Source: Babylonia areolata (Eukaryota > Mollusca > Gastropoda > Neogastropoda > Buccinidae). From it: a DNA stretch of 64,000 bases. The translations under genes were made by a program, and so were the position numbers. Positions within the stretch are counted from its first letter, which is position 1; every line of letters begins with the position of its first letter. The notes under the pieces were generated by a model. The model was not told the DNA's origin and made no database searches. It worked only from the letters and a program-made list of their open reading frames with translations. Location of the stretch: assembly GCF_041734735.1 (NCBI RefSeq), contig NC_134884.1, forward strand, positions 29,181,749 to 29,245,748, written 5' to 3'. Of this stretch, positions 24,827 to 36,550 are shown piece by piece.

Positions 24827-25739
24827 AATTATTCAACATTTTCTTTTTATTTCCTTTCACTTGTGTCTTTGTTACACCCTCAGAGGTTGTTTACCTGGAT
24901 GTCAAAATGCACTGAAGAAGTCTAGGTCCACACGTCTGATAAAAGACCTCAACCAGTGACAGCCCAGTCCTGCCCAAGGGATGATAAGGGGATACATTCC
25001 AGAAGACATCTAAGGCCAATTTGAGACCGGTTTTCGAGCCATCAGATTTTCATGCTTCCTCAATAGATACGATTTGCAAAAAATACAGCGTCTTTGCAAC
25101 CATTGGCATTGCTGAGTGGAGACTGACTGTGAGAGTGGATCCAGCGAGTTGAGGAGGGTTGAATCACACAGCTGCTAATTTTTTTTTTTTTTAAAAGGAA
25201 CAGAGGAAGGCACGGACCGAAGCCAGTTCAGCTGCATTAACTTTGTGACTCGATGTCTGCAACGTGGGCTGCTGCTCCAGAACTGGATTGTTTAACCATT
25301 GGAGATGTTGCTGGAACCATGTGGTATGGACACCAATCGGAGCAGTCCAATGGTCACCAATTGGAGCCTTATGAGACAGGCAGAAGTCACAATACTAAAC
25401 CAAATTATACTTTACTATACTATACTACATTGCGCTGTGCTGTGCTGTACTGCACTGTAAAATACTGTTTCACAAGAGACAAATAGATATTGTTCATTTG
25501 GTTTGCTTATTTTTTGCCTGGTCTTTTTTGTTTTATCAATGATCATATAGAAATTTTGAAATGTTGTTGTTTTTTATCGTGCGGGTTTTGTTCTGGTTGT
25601 TATTGCAAAAGTCATCAATCCTGGTCGGCAGAATCAAGACAACATGAAAAAAAATGCCGTGTATTTTGTCATGTTATATTGTAATTCATTGTGTTGGACT
25701 GCACTACATTGCTTTTGTGTCCTGAATTTCGGAACACAG
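24827..25739. other. intron, no gene recognised
   Basis: A possible acceptor at about 24,882 opens a short frame that stops after ten codons, so it was rejected as an exon. TATACTATAC-like words lie at 25,410-25,430. Nothing else is recognised. Confidence 0.5.
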
Positions 25740-25855
25740 GTCAAACAGACAGATACTTCAACCTCAGAAGTCGTGGGGTCAGGGGTCATTTTGGACGAGT
25801 CCCACGTGCTCATATCACAGTTTGGCAAGGGGCAGTTGTCGAGGCAAGTCTTGAT
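25740..25855 (+). CDS. protease-homologue exon (region of the catalytic His)
   Basis: The acceptor ACACAG ends at 25,739 (phase 0). The proposed donor GTGAAT at 25,856 is phase 2. The frame reads VKQTDTSTSEVV, then GSGVILDESHVLISQFGKG, then QLSRQVL. It aligns with the trypsin stretch CGGSLI...WVLTAAHC; the family's His57 falls in LISQ, which has no His. The donor choice is supported by the phase-2 acceptor of the next exon and by trypsin genes also having a phase-2 intron here. Other GT sites (25,820, 25,834, 25,847) are possible. Confidence 0.55.
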
Positions 25856-25873
25856 GTGAATTGATGTGATTTG

Positions 25874-25909
<36 letters not shown>

Positions 25910-26102
25910 GCGCGCGTGTATGCACATTCGCATGTGCGTATGTCACTGTATCTATCCATGTATCTGTCTGTCTGTCCATTTATTTATCTACATACATACT
26001 CACTTGTCTATTGATTCACCTGAATGTGATATATCGGCTTGTCAATGATAGTTATGGGCACTTGTGCGACTTTCAGTGCTACGCATGTTGTGTTGTGTGT
26101 AG

Positions 26103-26209
26103 CATCCCGTCTCTGACGCTGGCTGTCCACACGTCCACGTATGATCTGACCGCCCTGGACACCACTCACACTATCAGCATCTCAACATGCACTGAACTTG
26201 TCTCTGGAA
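26103..26209 (+). CDS. protease-homologue exon
   Basis: The acceptor TGTGTGTAG ends at 26,102 (phase 2) and the donor GTTAGT is at 26,210 (phase 1). The joined frame reads IIPSLTLAVHTSTYDLTAL, then DTTHTISISTCTELVSG. SLTLAVHTSTYDL fits the trypsin strand-loop after His57 (pattern L-x-V-x-x-G-x-x-x-L). An alternative acceptor at 26,076 (phase 0) would add CYACCVVCS. Moderate certainty. Confidence 0.6.
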
Positions 26210-27014
26210 GTTAGTGTTCTCATTCAATGTTGCTGTTGTTGTCGTCATCGTCGGCGTTGTTGTAGTAGCTGTTGCTGCTACTGCTGTTGTTTATGTTGTT
26301 TTTGTTGTTCTTCTTCTTTTATTTTTCTCTCTTTTTTTATTTATATAATCTTCTTATATATGTTTCTTGCTGTTCATGATAATGATGGAATTTTGTGTTG
26401 TTGCTTTAATTGACGGTCTTGACCACGATAATGAGGGAAATGGTGAATTATTGTTCTAAAAGGGCAATTAGGGAAATAAAATAAAAAGAAAATATTAATC
26501 AATCAATCAAACAATTCATTGATTGATTAACTAATTGATTCATTCATTCATTCATCCATCGATCGATTGATGCCTTGATTTGTAAGTAATTTCAAATGTC
26601 AAAAAATTTCCTCTCACAATTAAATGTTCTGACCAAACAATACTTTTTTAACATAAAAAAACAAGTAAATGAGTGAATCGTTTTAATATTGAATTTCGTT
26701 TGGTTAGAAATTAACAAAACATATAATCCAGGAAATAACCCCCCAAAGGTAAATAAGTATTTAAACGAATGCATAATAACGAGAAACAAAGTACCTAAAA
26801 GAAGGTATGGTGAAAGAAAATGCATAATTAAAAAAAAGGAAAGCAAATGATATAAGAAAGAAAGAATAGAACTATTAGTAAACGAAGGAAGACAAAAGAC
26901 ACAGTATACAGAGAAAGGAAATTAGGTAAGAAGCATATAAACAAACAAAACCACCCAGTCATTCAGTCAATCAACCAAACGACTTATTCACACCTGCTTT
27001 TGTCTGTCTGCCAG
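26210..27014. other. intron, simple repeats
   Basis: GTT/GCT-rich repeats at 26,225-26,315 and ATTGATTGATT/CATTCATT low-complexity DNA at 26,490-26,575. The rest is AT-rich. No gene is seen. Confidence 0.6.
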
Positions 27015-27176
27015 GCACCAAGATGTACGTGTTCACAGTGACCCCACCTTTCACCTTTGACAAGAAGTGCACGTTGCCTGCCTGTTTCTCCTCTGACCGA
27101 ATGTCTACTGATGACATCGATCTTGACAGTTGCCGGGTGGTCGCCAGTGGTATCTATGATGATTCGACCTTCCCGA
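27015..27176 (+). CDS. protease-homologue exon (region of the catalytic Asp)
   Basis: Acceptor CTGCCAG and donor GTAAGA, phase 1 at both ends. A+GC from the previous exon gives AGC. The frame reads TKMYVFTVTPPFTFDKKC, then TLPACFSSDRMSTDDIDLD, then SCRVVASGIYDDSTFP. It aligns with trypsin HDIALIKL...PICLP...CWVTGWG. The Asp102 position falls in TKMYVF, which has no Asp, while the CxVxGWG-type Cys is kept (SCRVVASG). Confidence 0.75.
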
Positions 27177-27299
27177 GTAAGAGAGTGTTCAGTGTGTTAT
27201 ACATGTGAAGAACAGTCTCCCTCCCATCCATCATCATATCAATTTTTCATTGTTTTGGTTTGATTATTTTTTTAGGACTGCTCTCATGATTTACTTGAC

Positions 27300-27560
27300 A
27301 AATTCCTTAGATCACAGGGTACATTGTCGTCTTCCATTTCCTGTGGTAACTGGCGTTCTAATTTGCTATCCCCTTGGGTGATCCAGTCAAGTGCTTGTCT
27401 GGTGCATCTGAATCACTCCCAGTTTCTTTTCCTGATTTTGACATCCACTGGTCGTTGATTGGAAATCGTCCTCAGTGTCTCATTTTGCCGCTGTGAAGTG
27501 CCAGTCTCGATGAAAAATCTGCCTGAGGCATTTGTCGATGAATGTCTCAACCTTTCCGGA
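27300..27560 (-). mobile_element. degraded LINE 3' RT fragment
   Basis: On the minus strand, several frames together resemble the post-RT region of a LINE (ETFIDKCL, ISNQRPVDVKIRKRNWEW, TRQALDWITQG). Heavily decayed. The left boundary of the segmental duplication falls inside it, since its end recurs at 46,240. Confidence 0.5.
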
Positions 27561-28093
27561 GCTGGGATCATTTCTTTTTTCAGGAATGATTCATTCTGTT
27601 GGTATGTTTCGAAACAATATTCAGTTGATCTGCATGCATGAATGAGAACCATGTGTGTGCATTATCATGAACATTCGCGTAGGAATTGTGCCAGTCGAGG
27701 TTGTATGGTATCGTATTTATGCAGATGGATAGCTGTATCAGTATTATCAAAGTCTGTGAATAATTCAGATTTGTACCTTTGTTTATTAGATGATACTCAT
27801 CTTCTAATATTCCACTGGTTTTGTGGAATGTAGTGCATCTTTTTCTGTACCAATATATCCGCCTCATTCTATGTAAATACCATGTGCATTACACAAAGTT
27901 TGCACAGGGCCATTTTTTGATATTTCTGAGGCACAACAGACAGGGTTCAAATACACATTCTTAGCAACATAATTGTAGACTATTAAAAGTATCAGTAATC
28001 TTTGCCATGCATGCCCTGTCTCGATGAATAACACATTCTTTATACACAAAAAGATATACAAATCGTTTCATTATTCACGTGTGGTGCTTGCAG

Positions 28094-28203
28094 ACGCTTT
28101 GCGTGAGACGAGTGTCCAAGAGGTGGCTGTAAAAATCACGTCAGCTAACGAGACGTATCTCACCCTGTCACGTGTGGATGATAAACCCACAATTATGTGT
28201 ACA
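28094..28203 (+). CDS. protease-homologue exon
   Basis: The acceptor CTTGCAG (phase 1) and donor GTAAGT (phase 0) bound 110 bp. A+AC gives AAC, and the frame reads NALRETSVQEVAVKITSANE, then TYLTLSRVDDKPTIMCT. LRETSVQEVAV matches the family's LQxVxVPVV strand after the GWG loop, and the phase-0 end just before the active-site-Ser exon is the classical trypsin position. NET is a possible N-glycosylation site. An almost identical exon lies at 46,838. Confidence 0.8.
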
Positions 28204-28320
28204 GTAAGTACAATTCACGTGTTCCTCTATTTCTATACAGTAGGTACAATTCACGTATTTCTCTATTCATGTACAGTAAGTTCAATTCACGTGTTTCTCT
28301 ATTCAATTCACGTGTTTCTC
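28204..28320 (+). repeat. 36-bp intronic minisatellite of splice-donor copies (3 units)
   Basis: Each unit holds TACAGTAAGTACAATTCACG or a variant, so the exon end and 5' splice site are repeated just downstream of the true donor. Three units here (GTAAGT, GTAGGT, GTAAGT); nine in the unit-2 copy at 46,948. Confidence 0.85.
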
Positions 28321-28530
28321 TATCTCCTGTTGACTGAATACTTTTGCTCTTATAAAAAATCAGCATACAATGAGAGAGTAATGATGACGAAGATGATGGC
28401 GATAATGGTGATGATGGTGATGATCATAATGATGGGTGTCGGTGAATAAACAAGCCAGTAGAACAGTACCACACAAAGAAAACGACAAAGAAAGACTGAA
28501 AGGAAAACAAATGAATGGTCAAGCATGAAG

Positions 28531-28596
<66 letters not shown>

Positions 28597-29086
28597 CACA
28601 CACACAACATGGTGTACTATATGGTATATAATTATGTATTTCAAATAAAGAGATTGAGGAGGCAAAGGAGGGAGGGAAAAAGATCGCTCAGACAATAACA
28701 TGCTCTCTTTGTCTCTCTCTGCTCTCTGTCTCTGTCTCTCTCTTTCAAAGAGAAGATGAAATGCGTTTTCTGTTTAACTGCAAATCATGTCATACTATTC
28801 GTGAAAAATGTGTTGTTTTCAAAATAAGTGCTGCAAGAAGTAAATATATCATTGGTGTGTTGAAAATGGATTACGATGACGATACAGTAAGATGACTGGC
28901 GAAGTACATTGCTGAAGCCTATAATATTAGAAAGAAGAGTGCTTAATTACATCGGTAGAAAAAAAATGCTTTTGTTTTCATGAGCTTAGAAAACGGATGG
29001 TCGAGCATTAGTTTACTTGACTTCCAATATGTTTCTTTTCTGTTTGATTTTGTTTCGGGTTTTTTTTCATCATTATTGTTCTAATC
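28321..29086. other. intron, GATGAT and CA repeats
   Basis: A GATGATG-rich stretch at 28,380-28,435 and a (CA)n run at 28,533-28,592, followed by AT-rich DNA. Unit 2 lacks most of 28,340-28,530, where LINE-B lies instead. Confidence 0.6.
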
Positions 29087-32000
29087 AGTCAGGTCAGGGG
29101 CATAGCCCTTGCTACTGGTACCATGTAACCCACATACCTGCCGTATGTGAAGTCTCCCAACGACGGACCAGGCGGAAGAGGAAACCTTTCCCAACAGCTG
29201 TGAAGGCGGAAGAAGATGACCAAAGGGCAGGGGGAGCTCTTATCCTTGGCTGGAAGTCCTCCTAGGAGACGGAGCTCCGAAGAAAAAACCTGCACCTGCC
29301 GAGGCCGTCCTACACATGGCAGTATCTGCACCTGTGGGACTGTGAGCGTCGGAAGGCGAGACAGTGGGGAAGGGACTGCACAACTCCTCTTCACTAAAAC
29401 AAATGTCACCTGTGCTGGTCAGGCAAGCAGGCTAATGTCGGAACGACGAGCTAGCCCTTCAACACCCATTTTTCCCATGCCCTGCGGCGATGGAGAAGTG
29501 GTAACGGGGACAGGCGGAGGATGCTGCTGGCAGTTCCTAGTCATGACTCTGCACGCAGACGGCCGTGGGGTGATGGTTGTCCGCCGTAGACTGGGGCAGA
29601 TGCGGCGCCCGTATCCTCCCACAGTGTCAGAGCAGCCCTTTTTAGGGACAGCACTGCTCTCCCCACATGGGGAAGGGGAGATAAAAGGATCTCTAAACAA
29701 AGTCTGCCTCATTTAGTACCTAGTAGGAAACCGCACCTACTTGGACATCCAACACTAGTGGTCGAAAACAACAGAAGAAAAGAACCAGGAGTCATGCCCT
29801 GACTCTGGGTGCCTGGAATGTTCGCATCCTCCTAGACAGAGACGACAGACCAGAAAGACGCACAGCGCTTATTGCTAGAATGCTTGATCGCTACCAGGTG
29901 GACATAGCAGCCCTGAGCGAAACCAGGTTTGCCGGTGAAACCCAGCTGGAGGAAGTTGGAGGGGGCTACACCTTCTACTGCATTGGGAAGCCAGATGGCA
30001 CCCCAAGAACCTCAGGCGTGGGCTTTGCCATACTAACCAACCTTGCACGACAGCTTGACAGCCTTTCACATGGGATAAACGACAGACTAATGACCCTGCG
30101 TCTGAAGCTGTCCAAGGATCGCTTCTCCACAGTCATCAGCTGCTATGCCCCGACGATGACCAACCCTGATGACATCAAATAAGCTTTCTACGAGGAGCTC
30201 AGCCGCACCATTTCAGCGGTAGACAGAAAGGACAGGCTGATCATCCTTGGGGATTTCAATGCCCGCGTCAGCGTGGACTTCTCCTTGTGGCCAAAAGTCC
30301 TAGGACAGCACGGCACTGGCAAGTGCAACTCCAACGGACTGCTTTTGCTCTCACTCTTCGCGCAGCATGGACTGACCATCACCAACACCCTCTTCCAACA
30401 AGCGGACAAGTACAAGAACACATGGATGCACCCCCGCTCCAAGCAATGACACATGGACTATGTGATTGTCCGGCAGAGGGACAGAGGTGATGTTTCCATT
30501 ACACGCTGCATGAGAGGAGCAGTCTGTTGGTCGGACCATCGCCAGGTACGCAGCAAGATGAACATCACACTTGCACACAAGCTCCAACCAGCCAGGCAGA
30601 AACCCCCTAGGAAGCTGAACATCCACCGCCTCCCTATCACCAAGGACGTGCTGCAGCAGCAAATCCAAGCAGCTCTCCAAGAAATTCCTGCATCGACTGA
30701 TGTAGAAGAGGTATGGAGCACCTTTAGAGATGCTGTGTACACAGCAGCAGCTGACACACTCGGCTTCGTACAGAGGAGCCACAAAGACTGGTTTGACGAG
30801 AACGACTCTGGAATCTCCAAGCTCCTGAACACACTGCATATACGGCATCAGGATCACATTTCCGATAAAGACTGCCAGAGGAAGGAGAACCAGTTCTCGC
30901 AAACCAAACAACTCGTACAGAAGAGGCTGCGTGAGATGAAGAACACCTGGTGGGAGAGAAAGTCCGAAGAGTTTCAGTCTACTGCTGATGCTCACGACAT
31001 GAAGACCTTCCATGATGGTCTCCGAGCTATGTATGGGCCGAGAGTCACAGGATCAACCCCTGTCCGAGCCTTGGACCAGACCACCCTCCTGACAGACAAG
31101 AAAGACATCCTTGCCCGCTGGGCAGAGTACTTTAACAGCCTCCTCAACAGGGACTCGTCCGTATCTGACGAGGTAATTGCAGCCCTCCCACAGCTACCAG
31201 TCAGTGACTCGCTAGCTGCCTCTCCCACCAAGGCCGAGAACCAGAAGGCCCTGAAGCTGACAACGTCAGGAAAAGCACCAGGAGCGGATGGAATCCAGGC
31301 TGACATCTACAAGTATGGAGGCGAGGTGCTGACAGACAAGCTGACCGCCCTGTTCCAGTCTATCTGGGAGAGAGGGGAGGTCCCCCAGGATTTCAAGGAT
31401 GCTTCAATTGTCCACATTTACAAACGGAAAGGAGAAAAAGCATCCTGCAATAACCACCGTGGAATCTCTCTCCTCTGCATCGCCGGCAAGATCTTCGCCC
31501 GCATCATACTCAACAGACTGGTTGACCATGTCTCCAACACAGTCATCCCTGAAGCACAGTGCGGCTTCCGCTCAGGCAGGGGAACATGTGACATGGTGTT
31601 TGCCGTACGCCAGATGCAAGAGAAGTGCCGTGAGCAGAACAAGGAGCTCCACATGGTCTTTGTAGACCTGACTAAGGTCTTCGACACGGTGAACCACCAT
31701 GGTCTGTTTAAGATCCTCCTAAAGTTCAGCTGCCCAGAGAGCCTAATCCAGCCTGATTGCGTCTTTGCACGATGGCATGCACGCGAGATTACAGGAAAAT
31801 ACTGACATGTCGGATCCGTTCCCTGTGGTAAATGGAGTGAAGCAGGGCTGCGTCCTGGCACCCACACTGTTCTCCATTCTCTTCTCTGCCATGCTGATTG
31901 ACGCCTTCCAAGACTGTGACCGGGGCATCTACATTCAGTTTCGCACAGATGGCAAACTTTTCAACTTGCGGCGACTCCATGCCAGGTCCAGGGTGTTTGA

Positions 32001-33003
32001 GGCACTGTTGAGAGAGTTCCTCTTCGCTGATGACTGCGCGCTTGCTGCACACACACACACGCATGAGGACATGCAGTTCATTATGGACAGGTTCTCAACC
32101 TCGACTCACCATCAGCCTCAGCAAGACCGAGTCCATGTACCAACTAGCTAGAACGCCAGTGCCTCCCCCCACCTGCAATCAAGATCGATGACACAGAGAT
32201 CAAGTCAGTCGACAAGTTTTGCTACCTGGGCAGCACCCTATGCAGCAACGGAGCCCTTGATGCAGAAGTGACGCTGCGCATCGCCAAGGCCAGCTCCGCC
32301 TATGGCAGACTCAACAACAGGCTGTGGAACAGCAAATGCATCAGGCTCAGCACCAAGATGAAAACCTACATAGCTGTTGTGCTGACCACCTTGTTGCACT
32401 GCTGTGAAACTTGGACGACGTATCGCCGTCACATTCAACAACTTGAAAAGTTTCACCAGAGATGCATACGAAAGATCCTCGGCATAAAGTGGCAAGACAC
32501 AGTCTCCAACCTCCAGGTCATAGAGAGGAGCGGCCTGCCCAACATCGAAAGCCTGCTGATCCAGTGCCAGCTACGCTGGACAGGACACGTTGTCCGCATG
32601 ACAAACAGCAGAATCCCGAAGATGCTTTTGTATGGCCAGCTGAAGGAAGGCCACCGTGAACTTGGAAGACCCTGCAAGCGCTTCAAGGACTCCTTGAAGA
32701 CAAACCTCAAAGCCTGTGACATAGACATCGCTTCCTGGGAAACTGATGCCCTTGACCGCTCTCGCTGGAGGATGCTGTGCTCTAGTGGCATAAAGACGTT
32801 TGAAAACAAGAGAACGCTGGCCATTAAGGAGAAGCGTGAGTGAAGGAAGCAGGGCTCAACTTCTGGAGACGTTTTCCCTTGCAACACCTGTTGGAAGTGC
32901 TGCGCATCCAGAATCGGCCTCTTCTCCCATATGAGGACACACACCGATAAATAAGCCTGCCTGCCTACTCATCCGTCGGACCGACGGGAGACTCCATCAT
33001 CAT
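29087..33003 (+). mobile_element. LINE-A, near full-length non-LTR retrotransposon, decayed
   Basis: An APE-type LINE inserted in the last intron of the mucin gene. In order: a 5' region with frame SPPRRRSSEEKTCTCRGRP (29,216-29,716), endonuclease (29,780-30,560), RT (about 31,100-32,300), C-terminal region and zinc finger (to 32,954), and a 3' end with hairpin CCGTCGG-A-CCGACGG (32,974-32,988) followed by CATCAT. The family resembles the molluscan and fish LINEs often annotated as craniofacial development protein 2-like. The 5' end is approximate. It is absent from the corresponding intron in unit 2. Confidence 0.8.
29780..32954 (+). pseudogene. LINE-A endonuclease-reverse transcriptase, broken frame
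   Basis: Endonuclease motifs are visible (GAWNVRIL, DIAALSETRF, GDFNARV, HMDYVIVRQ, WSDHRQV), then RT motifs (VDLTKVFDTVNH, NGVKQGCVLAPTLFS, LFADDCAL), then KILGIKWQDTVSNLQ and LRWTGHVVRM. It closes with a C-terminal C2H2-like finger (FPCNTCWKC...HMRTHTDK). The frame is interrupted by in-frame stops at about 30,181 and 30,449, a shift near 31,750-31,800, another between 32,060 and 32,270, and a stop at 32,841. The copy is therefore dead but not ancient. The longest intact piece is 30,453-31,805. Confidence 0.8.
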
Positions 33004-33070
33004 TGTTCTGATTTGCACCCCCATGTCACTAGAGTTGTATAGCTAATGACATTAAACCTTTCAGTGTTCA

Positions 33071-33072
33071 GT

Positions 33073-33118
<46 letters not shown>
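33071..33118. repeat. (CT)n polypyrimidine run at the last acceptor
   Basis: A pure CT run ending 7 bp before the acceptor TTAG. It probably also serves as the polypyrimidine tract. Confidence 0.85.
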
Positions 33119-33122
<4 letters not shown>

Positions 33123-33124
33123 AG

Positions 33125-33334
33125 TATGACGGAGGAGCGTCCATCATATGCCCCCTGAGGTCCACTGGAGAGTGGGTGACAGTGGGGATGGGGGACGGAC
33201 TGGGTACCCTGTGTAACGGCAACGATGCCCTGCCTGGCGTGATTCCATTTTTCGACACCTCCGAGTTCTTCAATTTCCTGTCGGGCTCTGCTGCTTACAC
33301 GCCGTTGCAGTCTTACCAGAACACGTTCCCGTGA
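33125..33334 (+). CDS. last exon of the mucin/protease-homologue gene (dead active-site Ser)
   Basis: Acceptor TATTAG, phase 0, stop TGA at 33,332-33,334; 69 residues. The frame begins YDGGASIICPLRSTGEWVTV, then GMGDGLGTLCNGND, then LPGVIPFFDTSEFFNFL. It aligns with trypsin GDSGGPLVC...G.W..VGI.SWG..C...PGVYT.V..F..WI. The Ser195 position is Asp (TYDGGAS for GDSGGP), so with His57 and Asp102 also absent no catalysis is expected. The structural Cys are kept. The usual C-terminal helix is followed by about 15 extra residues. ATTAAA at 33,555-33,560 is a possible polyadenylation signal. Confidence 0.8.
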   Translation, partial: YDGGASIICPLRSTGEWVTVGMGDGLGTLCNGNDALPGVIPFFDTSEFFNFLSGSAAYTPLQSYQNTFP

Positions 33335-33483
33335 CAAGGCTGGTGCAGGTGAAATGATCCGGAGGATGCAGGAGCTACTGGTTCTTCAGTTTTCTTTGGC
33401 TGCTTTTTTTTCTGTCCTTTTGTTAGTCTGTATTTATATCGTTTTTGTCTGTATCTTATTGCCCCCCCCCCCGCCCCTTCTCT

Positions 33484-33534
<51 letters not shown>

Positions 33535-34024
33535 TTGGCAGAGCTCTGGTGCATATTAAAGTTGTGTTCCTTCTATGTTTTGCGTGTAATGCTTAGACTG
33601 TTCGGACAGATTACTTATTTTCTTCGTACATCGGGAATATATAAACAGAGGGTATTAAGGGGATACAAGGAATAATACAAAAAGGAGAGATAAATTCCAT
33701 CATTTGAAATATGAATGTAATTCCATGTATATACATCCAGAAATATCAACGGAATTGCGGATTTTATCGAATATGTTTTGTTTTGTTTTTAGGTTGTCTT
33801 TATGTTGTTGTGATTGTTGTTGTCCCGGTGACCTTATTGTCAAGCATCCTAAGATCTTCTTCAGCCGCCAGGTATTGTTCTCTGACGATGCTTTTATTCA
33901 TCATTTATTAAATTATCGATCAGCTGAATTCAGCCTTCATTTTGTGCTTGAAGAGAGGTTGGCGTATCCGTGTATCAAATGGGGATGTTCACTATGTATC
34001 TCTGTATCAGTCTCTTTGTCTCTC

Positions 34025-34082
<58 letters not shown>

Positions 34083-34089
34083 GTCTGAT
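33335..34089. other. 3' flank, CT arrays
   Basis: 3'UTR or flank with CT arrays at 33,490-33,530 and 34,026-34,078. Collinear with 52,031-52,315 up to about 33,990, with several hundred extra bases here. No second gene is seen. Confidence 0.6.
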
Positions 34090-34500
34090 CATATGTGCTT
34101 ACATCCGAATAAAACGAAATGCATTATCATTACCACGAGACAAAAGCGTCAAAACCTTCCACCCACCAGTTCGCCATTGTACATTAAAAGCGAAATGATT
34201 GAGAAAGTCAGTCATCACAGAGTTCTTGGCCTTGTTGTTGATAAATAACCTATCATGGTCACAGCTTATAAAGATTACATGTAAAACTGTATCCAAAAAT
34301 GTTCATCAACTATCTAGAATAAAACATTTCTTGAACAAATACTGTCGATTTTGGTTGGGGGGAGGGGGGGTCATGCTTATATAGAACCACATATAAATTA
34401 TGCATCAACAATATGGGATCCTGCCAGTGAAAATATTCTCAAACAGTTTATGAGTTTGCATAGAAGAGCTGTAACATTCCTTTTCAGCGCGGCTGAGAGT
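34090..34500 (+). mobile_element. LINE fragment (post-RT region), other family
   Basis: The frames read HPNKTKCIIITTRQKRQN, then VSHHRVLGLVVDK, then ITCKTVSKNVHQLSRIKHFL and, shifted, ENILKQFMSLHRRAVTF. This matches the palm/thumb-to-C-terminal region of jockey/CR1-like invertebrate LINEs. 5'-truncated and frame-broken. Confidence 0.65.
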
Positions 34501-35084
34501 CAAGACGTGGGGGAGAGGTAGAGGCGACTGCGGTCAACATACCCTGTTTTGCTGAGTCTGGGCAGCTGTTTGGGACCGGTCAAAGTTGCCAACGCCTCTC
34601 TCCCGTGTTTTCAAACTCGGTCGCGTTGATGGTAGAGACCCGCTCTGGATGGCAGGGGGTGGTGGAGGAGACTGCGGCAAAGACTCCCGATTAAGCCGGT
34701 TGGTGGGCACCAGCGTTTGCATCATCAAAGTTTCCAAAGCCGCCCCCAGGATGTCTACGAACCCGGACGTGTGGATGGTCTCAGGCAGCGCCGACTTTTC
34801 CTCCTCGCCAGCGTCGGCGGCCTGCGCGTCTCACTTCGTGTATGGCTGCCACTTCACTGGGTGTCGACGGGTCCGAGTCGCCGTTCCCCCCGTGGTCTTG
34901 CGCAAGGTTCGCAAACATCGCCAAAAGGACAGCTGCGGGGAGAGGGAGGGAGGAGGGGGGGGATGGCGGTTCGTGGCTTTGTCGCTCCCTTTGTTGGTGG
35001 TGGTCTGCGTGTGGGTCGTTGACGGAGTATGAGGACTGGCTGCCCGGTGGTCCTGAAGACGGCCTTGGTCACCACGAATCACGA
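34501..35084. other. GC-rich segment of unknown origin
   Basis: Open on both strands and richer in G+C than its neighbours, but no protein family is recognised. It sits directly before a LINE-A 3' fragment and may be non-conserved LINE sequence or captured DNA. Confidence 0.35.
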
Positions 35085-35357
35085 AACAAGCGCTTCAATG
35101 ACACCTTGAAGACAAACCTCAAAGCCTGTGACATAGGCATCGCTTCCTGGGAAACTGATGCCCTTGACCGCTCTCGCTGGAGGATGCTGTGCTCTAGTGG
35201 CATAAAGACGTTTGAAAACAAAGGAACGCTGGCCATTAAGGAGAAGCGTGAGCGAAGGAAGCAGGGCTCAACTTCTGGAGACGTTTTCCCTTGCAACATC
35301 TGTGGGAAGTGCGCGCATCCAGAATCGGCCCTCTTCTCCCATATGAGGACACATATC
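35085..35357 (+). mobile_element. LINE-A 3' fragment, 5'-truncated
   Basis: It matches 32,676-32,940 (KTNLKACDI, ASWETDALDRSRWRMLCSSG, KEKRERRK, finger FPCNICGKCAHPES...HMRTH). It ends inside the finger without the 3' hairpin. Confidence 0.75.
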
Positions 35358-35599
35358 ACACGGGCGTATAGCACCATCACTCGGGTGTATTGCGTCGTTA
35401 CTATCACTCGGGTGAAAAGGTGCCGCTATTACCCTGTGGGTGTTTTACACTAAATGGAATTGAAAAGTCATGTCCACACACTATCAGATCAGTGAATATT
35501 ACTATCACACGACGGAAAAGTCGTGGATTATCTTGTGCCAACTGTCTCACGAGTGAATATCCCTATCTCCTTCAACAGTAACATCCAACTTATTCCTAG

Positions 35600-36550
35600 A
35601 ACATTTAAACTCGGGGGAATGCAGTCTATTCTCTCTGATTTCGTTTGGTTCCCTATGTTTGTTGCCTAACGTTACCTGACACAATCAGATTTCATACAGG
35701 GAGGAAAGCCTACCATCTAAGAGATGTGGAAAGGTAGAGAGTAGGTTCGAACCAACAAATGAATAAGACACACCACCATGAAATAGATTGTGACGAGAGG
35801 GAATAATTTCACAACATATAACAACTAACAAGTTCTGAAGACTTGATTCATTTCTAGATCCTTTGTTTATTCAGTCACATATTCTCAACATTCTTGGGCT
35901 AAACATCATATCACTTAACTATCCATAATAGCATTCTTCAGTCATCAACATAGACGTCCTAACCTAACTACTGCCTATGTTGACTTAGAATCTAACACGT
36001 CACATACCTCTTGAAATCATCATCTAGCTGCAGACCGGTCTTCTAAGGGTTTGCTCTGGCCTTTCTCTTCGGGTCTGCTCTGGGGTCTCCTCTCGGGTCT
36101 TTGTGTTCAGCCTTATATATAGCCCGGAAATGGCCAATCTCCCCACTGGTATTCCACGTTAATGAAAAACAATCACTCGCCTACATCTCTGGAATTTATT
36201 CATTTGCCTGCCGTCCGGCCGCATTATCTCAGATGGGAGTTACACATCGCTGGCTTGCTTTCTTTGTGCGCTCGGACACATGTCCAGCATAACGGACCTC
36301 ACTATTGCCTGATGCCCCTACGTGCTGGACCGACTGGCCTCGGAGTGTGTGAGTCCATTTGTACTCAGCTGACCTTGTGGTGATCTAATGTGTTAATTGC
36401 TGTACTGCCTGGGTCTGTCCGGACATCACTCATGAAGAAGGCTGGCTTCAGTTATCGTTTCCACGCTCATTGCCATCTGCCCTTCCTTGTTCCGAGAGCT
36501 TCTAAGACTGCTATATGCAGTGTGATATGTGCTGGGGCCCTTACAAGAAA
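35600..36550 (-). mobile_element. possible solo LTR (fossil), tentative
   Basis: Read on the minus strand it has LTR-like order: start near TGTAAGGGCC (about 36,545), a TATA box (GGGCTATATATAAGGCTGA, 36,108-36,126) and a polyadenylation signal (GAATAAAC, about 35,870). No coding region accompanies it. Ends are approximate, the superfamily is unassigned, and age cannot be judged from one copy. Confidence 0.3.

Noticed and set aside
24883-24915. Possible exon after CCCTCAG near 24,882
   Set aside because: The frame stops after about ten codons and would end the gene before the protease-like domain, whose exons chain properly without it.
34586-35032. GC-rich overlapping frames upstream of a LINE-A 3' piece
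   Set aside because: Open on both strands with conflicting frames and no recognisable domain; composition alone does not support a gene.
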